Positions 34,980-49,149 of a DNA stretch of 64,000 nt are shown piece by piece. The DNA lies in assembly GCA_964016985.1 (NCBI GenBank), contig OZ024821.1, positions 15,239,211 to 15,303,210 of the forward strand, written 5' to 3'. The notes beneath the pieces are model-generated. The model did not search any database, was not told where the DNA came from, and was given only the letters and a program-made list of their open reading frames with translations. The stretch is from Anodontia alba. Taxonomy: Eukaryota; Mollusca; Bivalvia; Lucinida; Lucinidae. The number at the start of each line of letters is the position of its first letter. The stretch's first letter is position 1. The position numbers and the translations under genes were made by a program.

Positions 34980-36525
34980 ATTTCGGCCATTTTTTACAAG
35001 AAACACAACTTTTGAAACTTCCAGTTTGAGTTATTCCACAGTGGTTCCCTTCTGAAAAAGGGTCTATTCTAAAAGGAAATAATTTAAGAAGGAACAAACA
35101 ATTTTGATAGGGTTACCTCCCTTGAAGATGTATCCATTCCTGTAAATGAATACGCATGTTTGAGTAAGGGAGAAAACATTTTACGTAAAGAGGGTCCTGC
35201 TGCTGTCGATAGTAAGGCCAGAGAAAATTTAACCAAATAAAAAAATTTGAGGTGAGACAGCTGAACTTACGCTGAAAACAGATTTGAATCATTTGTTATG
35301 AGAAGAGTATTAACTCTTCTCTTGCTGAGCATGACATGCCCTGTCCCAGCAAACGGTGTAGATCCAGATCAGTTGGCTTCTGAAGAAGCCAACTGATCTG
35401 GATCTGCACTGTTTGCCATCAAGTATGTGAATTTATAGCAACAATTCTGATCAAGCATTCTGATTGGCTGAAAATTAGAAATGGGCGTGGCATCTTAATT
35501 TATTCAGCATGAGAAGGGTTAAAACAAGGTTTTCTTCTTTTGGCACATGATAGTGAGTGTCAATTATGTTGTTTTGCTATGATTTACCTCTTCATTGGAT
35601 GGCCCAGGAATAAAAAATAAAATCCACCTGCCCACTCTATTTTTTTTCTAAAATCTGGATGAGAATCTAATAATTTATTTTCTTTGGTCAAACTATGGTA
35701 CAACCTCCCAATAACAGGCCCCCACTTGTGAAGACACAAAACTGGTAGTTGTATAGAGGTAAACTATATAGTAAATACTACAGGAAATCAGAAAAGTTGC
35801 TGTTATAGGGAGGGTGGCTGCTCTACTCACAATAATAACTGTTACAACCTCCCTTGGGTAGCCACAAAACTAGCAATTTTACATCACAAAAACATGCCTA
35901 TATAATTTTGACCCTCTTAAACCCCACTTTTATATAGTAAAACTGGGGTTTTCAGGGGTATACATTATTTTTCTTATTCTTGCTCAAAAACATAGATTGT
36001 GGGTACGCCTTAGAACTGCCGCGGCAAGGCGGTTCTAACAGGTCCCCACAATCTATATTTTGAGCAGAAATATGAAAAATATCAGAATTTTTTATCTGAC
36101 AATTTTCAATTTTTGGTGGAAAAATTTTCAATATATTTGAATAGGCGTGTTTTCGTAGTGATCAGAGTGGGTTCCACTGAAGTAGCACTGTAGTAGCATA
36201 GCCCAAGATATGGCAGTTATTGATATGATAGTTTATGATATTTTAATGATATTTGTCTTAAAATATAGCTTGTGGGTACTCCTGGAATCACAGCCATGGA
36301 GTACGGTAAATGTCCTAAAATTTTGAACACTTGATTACGTTTTTTTTTGCATAAAATTTGCTTTTGCACTTGTTTCTTGAAATTCTTAGTGGAATGGCAA
36401 ATAGTGTGGACCCTGATCAGACTGCTCCTTCAGGAGCAGTCTGATCAGAGTCTACACTGTTTGCATATGCCATTTTCTCAGAACATTTGGTGTACAAAAT
36501 TTTAGGACATTTATCATACCCACAA
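34980..36525. repeat. I remnant, F, A and P elements
   Basis: 34980-35135 partial I; 35311-35523 F; 35880-36160 A (starts catcacaaaaacatgcctat); 36300-36525 P with a hairpin gatcagactgctccttcagg. 35525-35880 is unique, AT-rich, without a gene. Confidence 0.6.
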
Positions 36526-38110
36526 GGTATTTTTGGTGCAAAAGTAAAAAATTATCCTGCAGAAGTAAAAAGTATCCTGCAAAAGTAAAAAAACGACAAC
36601 CTAAATTATTACCTTATGTGGACCTGTGGAGGTTTGTCTTATGTGTACTCAGCTTTTTAGGGTAAAAATATTCTAGATGAGGGTTCTTGTCACATTTCAT
36701 ACATTTTAGTCGTACTTGTTGAACATTATGATCAGGAGCTAGAATTTTATACTGCTAAGGCCAGTGTTTTTTTGTTAGCTGAATATAAAAGATCCTGGTC
36801 AGCTGTATAGGAATAAACCATTAACCTGCTAAACAGAATTGTAGAGAAGATATTCTTACTTTTTTATGTTATTTTTTGTTTTCAGAGAAAATAAGACTTG
36901 GCATTTCATGGGAATTGTCTGCTATGCAGACAATTCTCATGTAATGTCAAGCCTTATTTTCTCATAGCAGACAATTCTCATGAAATGCCAAGTCTTATTT
37001 TCTCTGGAAAATACAATAAAAGATCAAAAAATTGTCTGCTGCAGTTGTGATTAGCACTTTAAGGGTTTTAAGGTGAATTTATGCTTATGATCATGATCAA
37101 AGAATTTTTGCCGCTAGTGGCGACTGTCGTCTGCTGATAACCTTTGCAAACAGTTTCAACCCAGATCAGGCCCAACAAAATGTTGGGCCTGATCTGGATC
37201 CAAACTGTTTGACACTCTGGTGGTAGTCCTGAAAGATTTTTTTGAAAAAGTTAATTTAATTTAAAAAAAAAAATCCACTGACGACAAAAAAGCATGCAAA
37301 ATTACCCAAAGAGTTAAATGAAGATAATAGCATTTTTTTAGACACAGTTGCAGTCCAGTGGACTTGTTCAGACTTTAGGATAATAAAATCCTAAAGATAA
37401 GGAGTTAAGGTCTCCAAATATTTTGAGGAAATATGGTAAACTTAAAAACTTCACTACCTAATAGCACTATTTAAGATAATTTTCAGTCAGAAATTAGTTT
37501 TCTTATTTCTCCATAAAAACATACTACATGTATATTGTGGTACCCATTGGTCATTCTGACGAGTACCCACAATGAAAGTATTTTTTTGAGAAACAGAAAA
37601 ATCAGATGACTTGTTAAGGAGGATTATTTGATGATAATTCTGGGATAATTTTCTTCAGTTCTCCATAAAAACCTATGTTATGGATAAAACCTATGTTGTA
37701 GGTACTTATTAGAAGTACCTCGGCAAGGCCCTTCTAATGAGTACCCACAACATAGATTTTATGGATAAATAAGAAAAATTATCCCAGAATTATCATCAAA
37801 TACTCCTCCGTAACAAGGTAACACGTATTCGGGGAAAAATATTTGTTTGGATCGCCTCTTATCTAGGTCTATGGTATTTTTGTGCGTAAAAGCATGCAAT
37901 ATGAATGATATACCATATTTACCCAAAGAATTCAAACACCTCAACTCCTTACCATACTTGTTCTGAAATTTGAACAAGTACAGTTTACTACTAGATGTTT
38001 TGTCTAAAAAATTGCAGGTTGAGTGGCAAACAGTGTAGACCCCGATGAGACATGTCAACTGGGTCTACACTGCTCAGGCCTGTCTGTCTGAATACATAAG
38101 ATGAATATGG
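36526..38110. repeat. H, core hairpin, two B-type and one T-family element
   Basis: 36817-37070 is an H element whose arm has been duplicated. 37130-37320 is a hairpin with cagatcaggcccaacaaaat. 37490-37880 holds two B-type hairpins. 37909-38112 is a T element with taccatatttaccc and gaatatggta ends and a ccccgatgagaca core. Confidence 0.55.
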
Positions 38111-38112
38111 TA

Positions 38113-39160
38113 TTAGTGTTTTTATATGTTGATAAAAACAAATGCTGTTCAGTTTCCATGTGAATGAAATTGTAAATATGTATTTTTGTACTGTTTTACT
38201 ACTTCAAAGTTTACAAACATTTTAATATGATCAGATTTACTTGTAAATAGCCATTTTAACAAAGCTGGTTTTAGACACATTACTTCCATTATGTTATTTT
38301 CTTCAAAAGAAATCATTTTGAACATTTGTACATCATTTTGAACATTTGTACATTTTCATCCACAACATTGTATCACACGGATTCATAGTTTCAGATAAGG
38401 TGATAACTGAGTTGATAAAATTGGCTATTTTTTTGTTAATTTGCACTGGAACATATCTTGTGGATATTCATTGGAATAGCTTCAGTGAGGTAATTCCAAT
38501 AAGAACAGAACTTTTGAACATTTGATATAAACTTTTCAAAAGAAAAAACTAGAATGCGCAGTCAATGGCGCGCCATCGCAAATCCCCATGCTTTGTCCTA
38601 ATGATGCTAATAGCTTGACAGATGGACGGACTCGCTCTCGCACACCCTTACCATAAAAGGAAGTCGTAGCAAATTTTTTAAATGCTGCATAGTGGTTTAG
38701 GAGGAGATAGCATGATGGACAGACGGACAAACAACGGACAGAAAAATAATATTGCTCACACACCCTTACCATGAGGGGAAGTCATGTAGCAAGTTTGGTT
38801 AAATTCCACACAGCAGTTTAGGAGGAGATAGTGTGATGAACAAATGGATGGGGGCCTTTACAATATCCCCATCACTTTTTTAAAAAAGCATCGGGATAAC
38901 AAGAAGCCCATTAAAAATTGTTAATATTTAACACTTTACAATAAAATATTTTAGACACTATATGACCATTGTAGGTTAAGAATTTATAACCAGTGAGTTC
39001 AGCTCCGAAATTGTTTTCTTATTTCTCTACAAAAAATACATTGTGGTACTCAGTAGAGCACCTTGCCTTGCCAAGGCACTTCTAATGAGTACCCACAACA
39101 TACGTTTTCATGGAGAAATACTATGTGGCCACCCCCTCTTATCTCGAGCTATGAGCGAAT
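38113..39160. repeat. Mostly unique DNA, then dispersed repeat and B element
   Basis: 38113-38535 is unique AT-rich sequence with a short tandem (catcattttgaacatttgta, two copies near 38311-38350). 38536-38900 has gatggacagacggacaaac and aggaggagatag repeated twice, a dispersed repeat. 38985-39155 is a B element. Confidence 0.45.
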
Positions 39161-39995
39161 GAATATGTGTATCTCACACTGCCAGTGGGTATCCTCACAA
39201 TATGCTTTGATGCAAAAAATAGCAAAAATTATCTTCTGAGTACACCTGTCATCTGGACCTTGCAGATTTGTATCAGAGCTCATCATTGCATTATCTTTCT
39301 GTCATGTTTTAATATTGAAATGATCTCAGATTTGTTGCTACAAAAACTGAGGCTCTCTGTGGGAGAAAACTAATACTATCTCATAGATCTAGATAAGAGT
39401 GGGAATCAGGTAAATATTTTTCTTATTTCTCCATGAAAACATATGTTGTGGGTACTGATTAGAAGCACCTCACCCAGGAGCTTCTAATAAGTACCCACAA
39501 CATATGTTTTTGTGGAGAAAAAAGAAAAATATCAATACTTTTGGATTGAAAAATGCATCTTATCAAGAGCTATGCAAGTATCTTGTGCATAGAATAAAGG
39601 CCCTGGCAAGCCTCTCCATCTGTGCAGTCTGACCAGGGATTCACTGTCCAGCTTCAGTATACAGTAATACTTCAATGACTCGAACTTCGATTGCTTGTAT
39701 ACCCTGGCTGATTCAGCCATGTTTTTGAGTCCCTTGGAAATTCTTCTGATAGCTCGAGAAAACAAATGTTTAGGGATATTTTAAGGAATTTTCTTATTTT
39801 ATCTCATCAAGGCAATTCTAATGAGTACTCTTAACATACCATTATTTTATAGAAGATCGAAAAGACATCCCTAATTTTAGGCATTTGCCTCCTGACCTGG
39901 TGCTATGATTAACCCTCAGTGGTTCAAACTACCCATTTCTAGAACAAATTTCCATGGTCCCATGGGTCTCGAGTCATTGAAGTCAACTGTATTAT
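39161..39995. repeat. B element and K element
   Basis: 39161-39380 is unique. 39381-39578 is a B element (catagatctagataagagt; cttatcaagagctatgc). 39592-39655 is R. 39661-39995 is a K element (acagtaatacttcaatgact; gagtcattgaagtcaactgt). Confidence 0.6.
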
Positions 39996-40104
39996 TTTGG
40001 ACTGTCAAACAGACTAGTGTGTATCAAAGGTACTCACTATACTGGCCACCTGTGTAGACTGGTATGAATCTTCAGTGTTTGCTGAAGAGAAAATGCATAG
40101 CTGT

Positions 40105-41350
40105 AGTTAAGAAGGGATTACAAGAGAAATATTTTTCTTATTTCTCTACAAAAACATACCGTATAGTACTTAATTACTGCACTTTGCACTTAAAGTTTTC
40201 AAAATTACTGGAAAAACAAATGTATAGTAAAATATCCACTTAATAAGAGCCCACCTTAACTCTTGTCCTGCTGAACCCGGATATATACTGCCTTTGCAAA
40301 CAGTGTAGATCCAGATCAGTTGGCTTCTGAAGAAGCCAGCTGATCTGGATCTGCACTGTTTGCCATTAAGTTAGGAATTTATAGCAGCTGTTCAGATCAA
40401 GTAATCTGATTGGCTGAAAATTAGAAGTAGGCGTGGCATCTTAATTTATTCAGCAGGATAAGGGTTAAAGAAAGATCAGCCAAGGACTTCATGAGAGGAT
40501 TATTTAATGATGCTTATGCGATATTTTTTTTCCAGATTTTCTTTATAAAAGGTATATGTTGGTACACATTTGAAGTGGGCCATTCGAATGAGTACCTGCA
40601 ACATATGTTTTTTGTCAAGGAGAACCTACAGCGTACACGGAGTATGAAATTGTTCAACTGTGGGCTTAAAGGGGTATGTGTTGTAATTAGGTCAAATACG
40701 ATATGGTGTTAATAGGCTGACCAAATTGACCTGTCACATTGACCTTTTGATGATAATAGTTATACATATAGGTTTAATGGGTAAATAAGTATTACCAATA
40801 AAGGTGAGCCACTTGCTATTTCACATGCAATTCAGGATTTTCTTACTGCCATGCCTAAATTGTTAAGTGGAGATATTCTAATGAATGATAAATGTAAAGG
40901 TCAAGGTGATAGGTCAGTATGATTGATCTGTACCCACAGTATGTTTTTGTGGAGAACTAGAATAAATATCAATACTTTTTCGTTGGAAAAAGTTTTATTG
41001 TTGGAAAACGCTTTTGCTAGAGCTGTGAAACCATTTTTTCCCAACACTAGTCCTCAGTTTGATTTTATTTTATCATTAATGTCATCAGGGATGCACAATA
41101 GGAAAATCACCTTAAATCCATATGTGAACAGTGTAGGTGGCCTGATTAGCATAACTCTAAGTGTTTCTTCTAAACAAAACATATGTTGTGGGTACTCATT
41201 AGAATCATCTCAATGAGGCAATTCTAATGAGTACCAACAACATACATTTTCATACTGCGGCAGATCAAATGAGTAAGCACAGCATATGTTTTCATGAATA
41301 GATATGAAAACAAAAACCATCTGGATACCTCGCCAGAAGAAATAAGAAAG
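40105..41350. repeat. L element with nested F, and B/K-type hairpins
   Basis: 40155-40720 has L ends (tagtacttaattactgca; gtaattaggtcaaatacga). F at 40258-40468 interrupts it. 41165-41260 is a hairpin with catatgttgtgggtactc arms; 41265-41350 is degraded. Confidence 0.6.
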
Positions 41351-41359
41351 ATGTCTATG

Positions 41360-43110
41360 TATATCAACATGAATGAAAGTTTTCAGGGTCATTCCTGATT
41401 TCAGGATTTTATGGTTAAATCCCTATATGAAGTGTATGCTAATTCATCTTTTTCAGGATTCAGAAATTCTGTATTTCAGGATACTTGTAGTAAACTCTTT
41501 CATCCCCAAGTTTCTGAAGTGGACTCTTCCATATTTGAATTTGGACATGTCCACTGATGCAAATAAGGGTTTCAGTCTAAAATCAAAAACAATGGCAAAC
41601 ATTGTAGATCCTGATGAGACAGCTCATTATGAGCTGTCTCATCTGGATCTGCACTGCACAGGTATCTGTCTTGGTCTGATGGGCTGAAAAGTTACAACTT
41701 TCATCCAAGTAATCTACAGATATTTCTCTTGTCTAAAACTTGCATGCACATTCCTGCAGTTATCTCCCTTTGCCATAAATTCTCATCATGGCCTTGTGTA
41801 GATGACTGGGTGCATTAGCAGGCTGTTCAATGTCTTTGTTGTTCACACATGGAATTACGTTGGTTTACACACAACATCCTTCACTTCATCATATCCTGTT
41901 TTAGTGCTGCATTAATATTACTGTATTTACCCTAAGCATAGAGACACCTTAATCCATTCACCCCTGAATTTCTGAAATGGACTCTTCCATCTCCTAATTT
42001 GGACAAGTCCATTGATGAAAATAGGGGTTTTAGTCTAATATCAAAAACAGAATGGCAAACAGTGTAGATCCTGATGAGACGGCTTGTTACGAGCCGTCTC
42101 ATCTTGATCTACACTGTTTGCTCAGGTATCTGTTTTGGTCTGCGGGGTTGAAAGAGTTAACCCCATACAATATTTGCTCTAAAAATTGAAAGGCTGATTC
42201 AAGAAGGGCAGTTGTCAGTTTCTGGTGAAAGAATGCACACAGTACTGGTTAACTGCTTAGAGGACTAAGCCTGCCCAGTAAACGTGTGGTTAGGTAAACT
42301 GACCGCGCTCGACATGACCCCATTGGGTTGACTGGGCCGTAAAACCTCAACACAAACAAACAAGACCCAGATAAGACTGCAGAACTTGGTACACTACAAC
42401 CTCTTTATAACACGGTTCGTTATAACACGGTTTTGGATATAACAGGTTCAAAGATGGATCCCAAAAAATTAAAATGTATAGATTATATTGAAATATGAGC
42501 AAAAATGGTCAGTTTTCAATATAATCTATACATTTTTGTTTGGCTATAACACGGTTGTTTAACTAATACGGCTTATGCTATGGACCCCAATAATAGTGTA
42601 AAAAAGAGATTGTGGTGTATTTGATCCTTGGTGTACTGTTTGCTACTCATCTAGCAGTTTTCAGACACGTTAGTAGGTAGTAATATAGAGTTATTTAAAT
42701 TTATGATGAATACCGTATTCAACCTAATTATCGCACATACCCCTATAAGCTGACACTCAAGCAATTCCGTAGTCTTCAGATTACAGCCAGTGTACTTTTT
42801 GAGCACTTCTTTATAAAGGCATATGTCGTGGGTACCCATTTGAATTGCATAGACTTGTCGATGTAATTCAAATGAGTACTCACAACATATGCTTTTACGA
42901 AGAAAAATAGAAAAAAAAAAAACACACACACAAAAGCATCACATAGACACAATTAAATAAGTCATTTGCTGATCTTGTTTTTAAAGCGTACTTTTAGTAG
43001 GTGGATACATATTTTACTACAAGTTTTACATATTTTACTACAAGTTTTCTAAGTAATTTTGAAAAAAACCTAAGAGCACAGTGCGGTAATTAGGTTGAAT
43101 ACGGTATGTT
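41360..43110. repeat. Two M elements, SINE tail, C and L elements
   Basis: 41496-41690 and 41953-42157 are M. 42185-42362 is a headless SINE tail (gattcaagaagggcagttg to ccccattgggttgac). 42392-42617 is C with TA flanks. 42708-43104 is L (ccgtattcaacctaattatc; gtaattaggttgaatacgg), with a hairpin core in its centre. Confidence 0.7.
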
Positions 43111-44355
43111 AAGGAGTTAAGGTGTCTGAATATTTAGGATAAATATGGTATTTTTGGTTATGTTTGCACCCAGTCCAATGATTCATACAGGCAGTCTGAT
43201 CAGGATCTCCATTCACAAGCGATGCAGTTAGGGCCTTTTCACAAGTTTTTGCACATATTAGGCTTGAAGGCATTTTTCCTGGTCTAACCTTTGTACTTTT
43301 AATGCTTAGCACTCTGGGTATAATTTTCAGCAGATGGCATATTGAAATATTTTTCATACTTTTCTCAGAAAACAGGTTTTGACATTCCATTAACTTGTCT
43401 CCAATTGAGACAATTTGCATGAAATGTCAAACCCTGTTTTTATGGGAAAATAAGAAAAGATACCTGCTGAATCAGCCGAGAGAGTGGAAAAGATTAATGC
43501 TGCGTTCAATGTAGATTCTTTTCTCGCTTCAAACCAAAGGTATTGGAGACCCAACCACATATAAAACATGTAGCTTGAAAACTGCCTACCATTCAAGACA
43601 ATGGCATGTTGATACATAATGCCTGCTTCTGTTCAATGAGCTTTAACATTCAGTTCATCTAGCTGTATCTCGCAAAAAAATTGTTTGTACGGCACATGCA
43701 AAATATGGTTTTTTTTTTTTGATTGGGGTATCTCATCAGAATTCATTTTTTTTTTTTTTTAATCAATGGAACCATTTTTAGTGTTTTTTTTTTTTTGTTT
43801 TTTTTTAGCTTTTTGCATGCTTTGTAAAAATTTCAGCAGACAACATTTTTAAATATTTTTTCCTAGAAAATAGGATTCGACACTTCCTGAGGAGACAATT
43901 TGCATGAAATATCAAATTCTGTTTTATAGGAAAAATGAAAATATCCTCTGTTTTGTCGTCTGCTGAATTTGCCCATAGCATGGTAAGTGTCAGTAGTGAT
44001 ACTATATGTTACACAAGAAAAACGACTAATACCGGTAATAATGTATTTTAGTAAAAAAGAAAGTACCATAATAAAAAAAATGTAAACTGAGAGGGCAAGG
44101 TTTTTCATAATTTGCCACATTGTTAATGTACATGTAAGTAAAAACACTTTGCTTACATTTATATTAAATAGATCCAGATAAGTAAATTTTTTCAACTTCA
44201 AATTAAAAGTGTTATTTCTCCACAAAAACATATGTTGTGGGTACTCATTAGAAGTGCCTCAGTGAGGCACTTCTAATGAGTACCCACAACATATGTTTTT
44301 ATGGAAAAATAAGAAAAGCAATTACCTGGATACTACACTTATCTAGAGCTATGCT
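43111..44355. repeat. R, H elements, T tracts and B element
   Basis: 43180-43225 R-type; 43301-43495 and 43808-43984 H-type; 43710-43806 several T10-T15 runs; 44170-44352 B with exact arms around gcctcagtgaggc. 43500-43700 is unique. Confidence 0.55.
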
Positions 44356-44489
44356 TTGTTTTGTACAGTACAGTTTGCAAATATGTAAAGTGCTATATAT
44401 AGGTGACTATTAATTGAGCAGTTCAGTTTGTTGCCAAAATGGATGAAAGATATACAGATCTATGTTGCGTCAACATGTTGTTTCTTTTA

Positions 44490-44576
44490 TTCAGGATTTT
44501 GTTCCAAAGAAGAAACCCAAAAGGAGCATATTGAATGAGTACTTTATTTTTCTAACTGTCTTAATTTTCAAATAAA
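44490..44576 (+). other. Possible orphan terminal-exon remnant
   Basis: An acceptor-like cttttattcag is followed by FVPKKKPKRSILNEY in one frame, and AATAAA at 44571. It could be a remnant last exon or pure chance. No other exon of such a gene is visible. Confidence 0.12.
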
Positions 44577-44829
44577 GTTTGAAATGAAACCGCATGTAAA
44601 GTACATGTATCTTTTTTTTTTTGCCCATGACAGCATGTTTTGTAGTCATTAAAGGAAGCAAAGATGCTTTTTTTTTCAAATGAATAGGCTACATACAGAA
44701 CACAAATAAAATGAAAATAATGAATTCTAACACAACTTTTATGTATTTATTTTGTTTCTAGTCTTTGCTTTTTATATATTTTTTTCTTCCTTTTTTTAAT
44801 TATTCATTTGTACACCACTATTTTTTCTT

Positions 44830-46770
44830 AACCCTTAAAGCAACACGTAAAATTTGGAGCAGACAGCATTGTAAATATATATTTTTTTTTTTCAGGGAAC
44901 ATAAGTGTTGACATTTCATGTGAATTGTCTGCTAGACAATTCACATGAAATGCCAAGACTTATTTTCTTCGAAAAAAAAAAAAAAAAAATAATAATTATA
45001 TTGTCATCTGCTGCAGTTGTAATTTGCGCTTTCATTACAAAAACATACCTATATAATTTTGACCCCCTTAAACCCCACTTTTATATAGTAAAACTGGGGT
45101 TTACAGGGGTATACATTATTTTCTTATTTCTGCTCAAAAACATAGATTGTGGGTACTCGTTAGAACCACCTCACTGAGGCAGTTCTAACAAGTACCCACA
45201 ATCTATGTTTTGAGCAGAAATATGAAAAATATCAGAATTTTTTATCTGAAAATTTTCCGTTTTTGGTTGTAAAATTTTCAATACATTTGAATAGGCGTGT
45301 TTTCGTAATGAACTTACTGTAAATAATGACACAAAACACCCATTGTATTTACTGTACATTCTATATTCTCGTACATATGACCTTTTTTTTGCACCAGATA
45401 AGGTGATAATTATGGGGTTATTTTTTGACGCAAAAAATTGTCCTAAATTATCTTTTGGATATTCATTGGAACTACCTCACTGAGGTTGTTCCAATAAATA
45501 CTTAAAAACTATGATATTTTTCATGTTTCTGTTCAAAACATAGATTGTGGCTACACATTAGAACTGCCTTGGTGAGGCGGTTCTAATGAGTACCCACAAT
45601 CTATGTGTTTGAGCAGAAATAAGAAAAAATAATGTATACCCCTGTAAGCCCCAGTTTTACTATATAAAAGTGGCATTTTAGGGGGTCAGAATTATATAGG
45701 CATGTTTTCGTGATGTTAATAATATTACTTAGCTCCTAAAAAAAGAAAAAAAAAGAAAAACAAATATTGCATGGAACCATTCATTGTCAGGGTATGACTT
45801 AAATAATGTTGAAAGAGCTGTAAATCACTCCTATAAAATCACCATTAATTTTCCTAGTGATTGCTAAAGGTTAAGTAAGTTTGAATGCTCAGCATGCTTA
45901 GTAAAACATTTAACAGACAACATTTTTTTAAAATTTTCTTATTTTTCCAGCAAATAGGTTTTAGAAACAATTTGCAGGAAATGTCAAAACCAGTTTTCGG
46001 GAAAAAGAATAAGAAAAAATATTTCAAAATATCGTCTGCTGAAATCTTTACCCAGAGTGCTAAGCGTTAAAGTATGTCTGTATAAACAGCTATAACAAAC
46101 AGCTATAACAGTGCTTTTTGTACATTTGCATACAAATGTAAATAAGAAATGATATTAGATATGTCTCATTGATTTTCTGTTTGCAATAGGGCCATTTTAT
46201 AAATATTTTGTTTCATCAGTTTTTGCTTAGGTTTGTTTATTTCCATGTCTCATATCCTTTAAATTTCTTTTCTTTTTTCTCCTTGACCCTGCTATAGAGA
46301 AACAAGCAGACAATAAATAATACGTTTTTCTTAAATTTCCCACAAAGTAGGATTTTACCTTTCATTTGAAAATCGTCTCCTTTGAATAATGATTAGTCCT
46401 ATTTGGAGAAGGTTTGGGAGTGGGGTTGGGGTGGTTGGAATAAGAAGATAAAACATAAAAAAATGTGTTTTTTTCCTTACAGAATATAGGATTAAACATT
46501 TTTAAATTATGAAATGTCAAGACCTGTTTTTGAAGAAAAAAATATAGGAAGAGTATTTAGTGCTTAGCATAGTAGGTAAAATTTTCAGCAGATGACATAC
46601 TGAAATATGTATTTTTCTTAATTTTCCCAGAAAACGGGATTTGACATTTAATGCAAATTAATGGAGACAATGGGCATGAAATGTCAAATCCTGTCTTCTG
46701 GAAAAATAAGGAAAATATTTCAAAATAAAATTTGCTGAAAATTTTCCCAAAATGCTAAATGTTGAAACAC
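44830..46770. repeat. H, A, A (truncated) and H elements
   Basis: 44830-45035 H; 45033-45310 A; 45420-45505 a fragment (tggatattcattggaa) like one near 38460; 45508-45715 A without its left end; 45890-46069 and 46556-46766 H. 46080-46480 is unique, with a purine-rich stretch. Confidence 0.65.
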
Positions 46771-46833
46771 CTTCTGCTGGTATTTAATTGCAGCAAGAGA
46801 AAAGTTGATACAGAAACACTTTGAAAATCAGGG

Positions 46834-47080
46834 CCCAGTTGTTCAAAGCGTCGTTAGCTTAACGAGCTCGTTAAGGGTCATTTCGTTAACTGTTTTAGCG
46901 GATTCAATACACTATATTCTGATATTTTTTTGCTATAAAAATGTGAGTAGCTTTTGCATTGCAAAAGCTACTCACATTTTTTCAGCAAAAAATTTCAGTA
47001 TATTTGCGTATCACTCGATGTAAATTTTAAGGAATCGTTAACTAACGATGTCGTTAGCTTTGAACAACTGGGCCCAGGGA
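46834..47080. mobile_element. E-family MITE, well preserved
   Basis: Ends gggcccagttgttcaaagc and gctttgaacaactgggccc (19-bp inverted repeat). The centre has a 17-bp arm gtgagtagcttttgcat. Another good copy is at 51113-51350. E elements are a non-TTAA, non-TA family here. Confidence 0.85.
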
Positions 47081-47129
47081 ATTTAAAGCTGAACTGTTCA
47101 AACTTGTCTCTTTTTTTTTTTATTGGAAT

Positions 47130-47700
47130 TTAACCCATTTATGCCTAATGGACACTTCTACCTCTTTCATTGGGCAGGTCCATGATTAACCCTAGTCCTG
47201 CTGAACCCGGATAGGTCCTGCCTTTGCAAACAATGTAGATCCAGATCAGTTGGCTTCTGAAGAAGCCAACTGATCTGGACCTGCACTGTTTGCCATTAAG
47301 TATGTGAATTTATATCAACAATCTGGATCAAGTAATCTGATTGGCTGTAAATTAGAAATGGGTGTGGCATCTTAATTTATTCAGCATGACAAGGATTAAT
47401 GGAAGATGTGTCTGGTTTATTATTATCATTTTTTATGGAAATTCCTGTACTTCGTGCAAACAGTGTAGACCTTGATCACACACCGCATCATGTGGCATCT
47501 GATCTGGGTCTACACTATTTGCCAGTGTTCCTTTTTTAGGACACCAGGCATTTTATTATAGAAATTCTTATACTTAATGCAAACAGTATAGACCCTGATC
47601 AGATGCCATATCTGCAAGATGCTGCATCCTATGGCATCTGATCTGGGTCTACACTAATTGCACATGTCCCTTTTATGGGATGCCAGGCATGAATGGGTTA
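47130..47700. mobile_element. O element interrupted by F
   Basis: O begins taacccatttatgcctaatg and ends aggcatgaatgggttaa. F (47188-47402) is inserted in its left part. Two core hairpins (47457, 47579) lie in the O interior, one probably duplicated. Confidence 0.7.
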
Positions 47701-48885
47701 AATGTGTGAAGTAATGAGGTGTGGTTAGCAGTTGCATACAACCTTAATTATATATTTTGTTTTGCCTCAGCAACTTTTTTATACTTTGCATTGAACAAAA
47801 CTCGAGCCTTTAAATACAAACTTATTAAGTGCTAGATCGGAGCTTTAATAAATGATGTCATCATACTTGTCACTCATGTATAATTTTTGTCTGTCATTCA
47901 TGCAATAATTTCTGTAACACCATTTGGACTGTGTGGATTTTTATTCCTTTTGTTTATTGCGTGCTGTTCTGCTACTTGTCTAACTTTTCAGCAAGATATC
48001 TGTGAAGAATAAGGACTATCATAGTTTCAGATAAGGTGATTATTGGCACAGTAATTTGGAATACCGTACCTTATTTACTCGAAGTATTCGGACAGATAAG
48101 CCTGAGCAAACAAAGTAGACCCAGGTCAGATGCTGCAGAAGGTAGCATCTGATCAGAGACTGCACTGTTTGTCACACATCCAGCAGTTTTAGACATAGCA
48201 TCGTTATGTAGACATGATCAAATGTTAGGACAAGTTTGGTAAATAAATAAGGAGTTTAACCTTTACCTGTCTATGGGCATACTCAACAGACGATAAATTG
48301 ATTGGACATTGTCCATTGGAGACAATTTGCATGAAATGTCAAATCCTGTTTTCTGGGAAATATAAGAAAATATTTCAATGTCATCTGCTGAAAATTTTAC
48401 CCAGAATGCTAAGTGGTAATATTTAGGGTAAAAACAGAACATCTCCAAATGGTGTTTCAGAATCCTATTCATCCTGATCATCACAAAATCATTTTGTTTT
48501 TCATCTTGTACACCAGTTTCATTGCTTCATATTTAAATGGTAAATAAACTTACGACTCAATAGCATCTTTATTGTTGTGTCTCTTTTCTGTTTTAAATAA
48601 ATGCGCTAGCCCATGACAAAAGGGCACTTGTTTCTGGTGAAAGAATGTGCACAATACTGGTTAACTGCTTGGAGGACTAAGCCTGCCCAGTAAATGTGTG
48701 GTTAGGTAAACTGACCATGCTCGACATGACCCCATTGGGTTGACTGGGCTGTAAAACCTCAACACAAACAAAATCACTTAGGCAAATAACAAAGGTTCAG
48801 GTGAGCCTGCGCAAAAAAGCAGTCTCGCCAGAGCTTTTGTTGCTGGCAGTTATGTAGTATTGTCATTGAGGAAGGTTCAGTCAAA
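47701..48885. repeat. Unique stretch, T, H and SINE tail
   Basis: 47701-48050 is unique. 48058-48250 is T-like with caaagtagacccaggtcag. 48250-48420 is H. 48615-48770 is a headless SINE tail. No gene is visible. Confidence 0.5.
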
Positions 48886-49149
48886 GAGTGATATTTCTAG
48901 CTAAATTAGGATCTCGAATGTGTGATTACAGAATTATAAATCACAGAACTCAAAGTGCTCTTTTTTCATGTGTTGGCTCAAATATGGATATGTTGATGGT
49001 ACAACAATTTTATTGCACCAAAGGGGATGGGGACAAACTATTTTTTTGTGCAGGTCGTATTGGTATAGCCTGTTTTAGAGTACTCTGTCTGTTCACCTAA
49101 AGGGTCAAATAATACATAACCTTCTTGGATATATCACTGGGATGTGGGA

